Below, piece after piece: positions 61,971 through 64,000 of a DNA stretch of 64,000 nucleotides. Each line of letters opens with the position of its first letter. The first letter of the stretch is position 1. The stretch spans positions 153,760 through 217,759 of the forward strand of contig CALANV010000030.1 of NCBI GenBank assembly GCA_937926175.1, in the 5' to 3' direction. A program made the translations under genes and the position numbers. This stretch comes from an uncultured Rhodospirillales bacterium (GTDB taxonomy: Bacteria > Pseudomonadota > Alphaproteobacteria > CACIAM-22H2). The notes below the pieces were generated by a model. The model made no database searches. It had not been told where the DNA came from and saw only the letters and a program-made list of their open reading frames with translations.

Positions 61971-62789
61971 TCAGGCGCCCGCGCGGTCGAGCGCGGCCGC
62001 GCGCGACTGCACCAAGCGATTCGCCACCGGCCACAGCAGGCGATGAATCCGCCCGTTGCCCTTGAAGCCGACGGCCTTGAGCGCCATGGCCACGCCGCGT
62101 TCCACGTGCCACGGCCGGTAGACCCGATAGGCGCGACGCGCATAGGCGCGAATGTTGGTGCGCCGGTCATAAGGCCTGCTCGCCGGCACGTTCGCCGCAT
62201 AATAGGCGTAGGCGAGTTCGTCGTCCTCGGACTCGAACATGCGGCCGAACCCCGTCCACACCCGCTGCAGCCGCGTCAGCCGCTCGGTCTCCTGATAGCG
62301 CTTCATCGCGGTGTAGAAGAGCTTGTAGTGACGCAGCTCGTCGGCGGCGATCTTCTGGCAGATCTGCCGCAGCACGGGCTCCGCCGTCGCCTCGGCGAGC
62401 GCGGTGTAGTACGAGCTCGTCCCGGTTTCGACGATGCAGCGCGCGATCAGCTCGCCGGTACGGCTGCCGCGCACCGACTCCCTGGCATCGAGCGGCAGTC
62501 GGTATCCGTCGGTGAAGCGCTTGAAGGCCGCCGCGAAGTCCCAGTCCGGATCGGCCATCTCGGCCCAGCGCCGCAGCGCCTCGCCGTGCTGCACCTCCTC
62601 CTGCGCCCAGTACCTTGCCGTGGCCTGGAACTCCGGATCGTCGTGGAAGACGTTGCAGAGATAGGTCGCGTAGTCGAACCCGTTATGCTCGACCAGGCTG
62701 GCTGCCTTGACGATGCGGACAATGTCGGGGTCGACCTTGCTGCGGTCGAACGCCCCCCAATCGATGTCGTCGAGCGTCCAATGCTTCAT
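61971..62789 (-). CDS. Ferritin-like di-iron domain protein
   Basis: A 272-residue helical protein with two pairs of E...ExxH-type ligands: SLVEHNGFDYATYL, WAQEEVQHGEALR, then IVETGTSSYYTALAEA and IAADELRHYKLFY. This is the four-helix carboxylate-bridged di-iron pattern of the ferritin-like superfamily (rubrerythrin or oxygenase relatives). The C-terminal 80 residues are basic and lack known motifs. The ATG at 62789 has GAGGGGG 9 nt upstream; a GTG at 62795 is possible. It lies downstream of atpC on the same strand. Reaction unknown. Confidence 0.8.
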   Translation of the reverse strand: MKHWTLDDIDWGAFDRSKVDPDIVRIVKAASLVEHNGFDYATYLCNVFHDDPEFQATARYWAQEEVQHGEALRRWAEMADPDWDFAAAFKRFTDGYRLPLDARESVRGSRTGELIARCIVETGTSSYYTALAEATAEPVLRQICQKIAADELRHYKLFYTAMKRYQETERLTRLQRVWTGFGRMFESEDDELAYAYYAANVPASRPYDRRTNIRAYARRAYRVYRPWHVERGVAMALKAVGFKGNGRIHRLLWPVANRLVQSRAAALDRAGA

Positions 62790-62890
62790 GGCCACCTACC
62801 CCCTCGGCAGCGTACCGAGCGGACTTTATATGAGCCGGATCGGAAGGACTGGCAAGGGCTCAGGCTGCCCGGCCGGTCTTCCGCCCGGCG

Positions 62891-63292
62891 TCAGTCGAGC
62901 GCGGCCAGTTTGGCTTCGGCGATCTCGATGCGCGTCGTGATCGCCTGGCGTTCGGCATCGTCGCGCGCCACCGCAAGCTCTTCGCGCATCCTGCGCAGAT
63001 CGGATTCGAGCTGCGCCCGGTCAAGGTCCTTGAGACGGATCGCCTCTTCGGCGAGCACGGTACACCGTTCCGCCGTGACCTCGGCGAAGCCGCCGGCAAC
63101 GAAGATGCGGTCCGTCACCGTGCCGTCGTCATGCACGTCGATGACGCCGGGACGCACCGTGGAGATCAGCGGTGCATGCCCGTGCAGGACGCCGAAGTCG
63201 CCCTCGGCGCCGGGCACGACGACCATCTCCACCGCCTGCGACATCAGCAGCCGCTCGGGCGAAACCAGTTCGAACTGCACCTTCTCGGCCAT
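62891..63292 (-). CDS. atpC: ATP synthase F1 subunit epsilon
   Basis: A 133-residue central-stalk subunit. The N-terminal beta-sandwich shows FELVSPERLLMSQAVEMVVVPGAEGDFGVLHGHAPL (landmarks VVVPGAEGDFGVL and HGHAPL) and FVAGGFAEV; the C-terminal helical hairpin has the usual ALA-rich, charged sequence. It follows atpD by 31 bp and closes the F1 operon, as in most bacteria. Confidence 0.95.
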   Translation of the reverse strand: MAEKVQFELVSPERLLMSQAVEMVVVPGAEGDFGVLHGHAPLISTVRPGVIDVHDDGTVTDRIFVAGGFAEVTAERCTVLAEEAIRLKDLDRAQLESDLRRMREELAVARDDAERQAITTRIEIAEAKLAALD

Positions 63293-63323
63293 GTCCGTGT
63301 ACCGCGTCCCCTATGCCTGATGG

Positions 63324-64000
<677 letters not shown>

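Overview
The window reads as a chromosomal segment of a high-GC alphaproteobacterium. The main grounds are the single-domain response regulator of the CpdR type, the DUF3035 (BamF-type) lipoprotein, the DUF2125 protein, the MJ0042/DUF3426 zinc-ribbon protein, the endonuclease-type MutL, and the order SRP RNA - dnaX - ybaB - recR. A Rhodospirillales-like relative is plausible, but the species cannot be fixed from sequence alone. Most of the segment is housekeeping DNA with dense, often ATGA-overlapping gene strings. I saw no insertion sequence, prophage, tRNA, rRNA or CRISPR array.

Layout. Positions 1-4405 hold an FAD amine/amino-acid oxidase followed by a complete tripartite tricarboxylate-type transporter (TctB, TctA, substrate-binding protein). 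A glycine-zipper lipoprotein follows at 4551. Positions 5064-8977 are a periplasmic redox block: DUF305 and a Tat-exported beta-propeller on the minus strand, facing a sulfite-oxidase-like molybdoenzyme with a small c-type cytochrome. Then come a MaoC hydratase, ribF, an ACT-domain gene preceded by a tiny probably leaderless ORF, ileS, lspA, a BamF-type lipoprotein, two M16 peptidases, pgi, mutL and a FAD/Rieske oxidoreductase (9392-23155). The minus-strand block 23480-26341 carries recR, ybaB, dnaX and the 4.5S-type SRP RNA, which my reading adds to the protein-coding picture. nudC and a hemerythrin-like protein lead to ftsE-ftsX-gmhB-ydcF-plsC (28237-31804).

Positions 31.9-41.2 kb look more accessory: a B12-type ribonucleotide reductase behind two tandem promoters, an SGNH hydrolase, a multi-pass membrane protein, a GT2 glycosyltransferase and a GtrA flippase-like protein (probably cell-surface glycan modification), a secreted protein resembling a phage tail-collar domain, and a DUF3445 protein. 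ChaC, an EamA transporter, DUF2125, cpdR and the MJ0042 protein follow, then a TSUP transporter. An MFS/TetR divergent pair has a clear operator. Next is a monooxygenase fused to an old-yellow-enzyme reductase of the salicylyl-CoA/aminobenzoyl-CoA type, with a 14-bp AT-rich palindrome upstream.

The right end is again core: nadD-rsfS-rlmH, an MFS protein, the string gpmI - EnvC-like - ctpA - divergent polysaccharide deacetylase - rppH, an RTX lipase, a ferritin-like protein, and the atpD-atpC end of the ATP synthase operon, truncated by the window edge.

A recurrent feature is promoter-like sequence whose -10 hexamer ends only 6-9 nt before the start codon. It is seen at the small ORF at 11037, mutL, nudC, DUF3445, DUF2125, the PGPGW protein and gpmI, and suggests that leaderless transcripts are common here. 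No clearly novel multi-gene system was found. The best candidates for a second look are the leaderless small ORF/ACT gene before ileS, the secreted collar-like protein, the regulated aryl-CoA oxygenase-reductase fusion and the periplasmic redox block.
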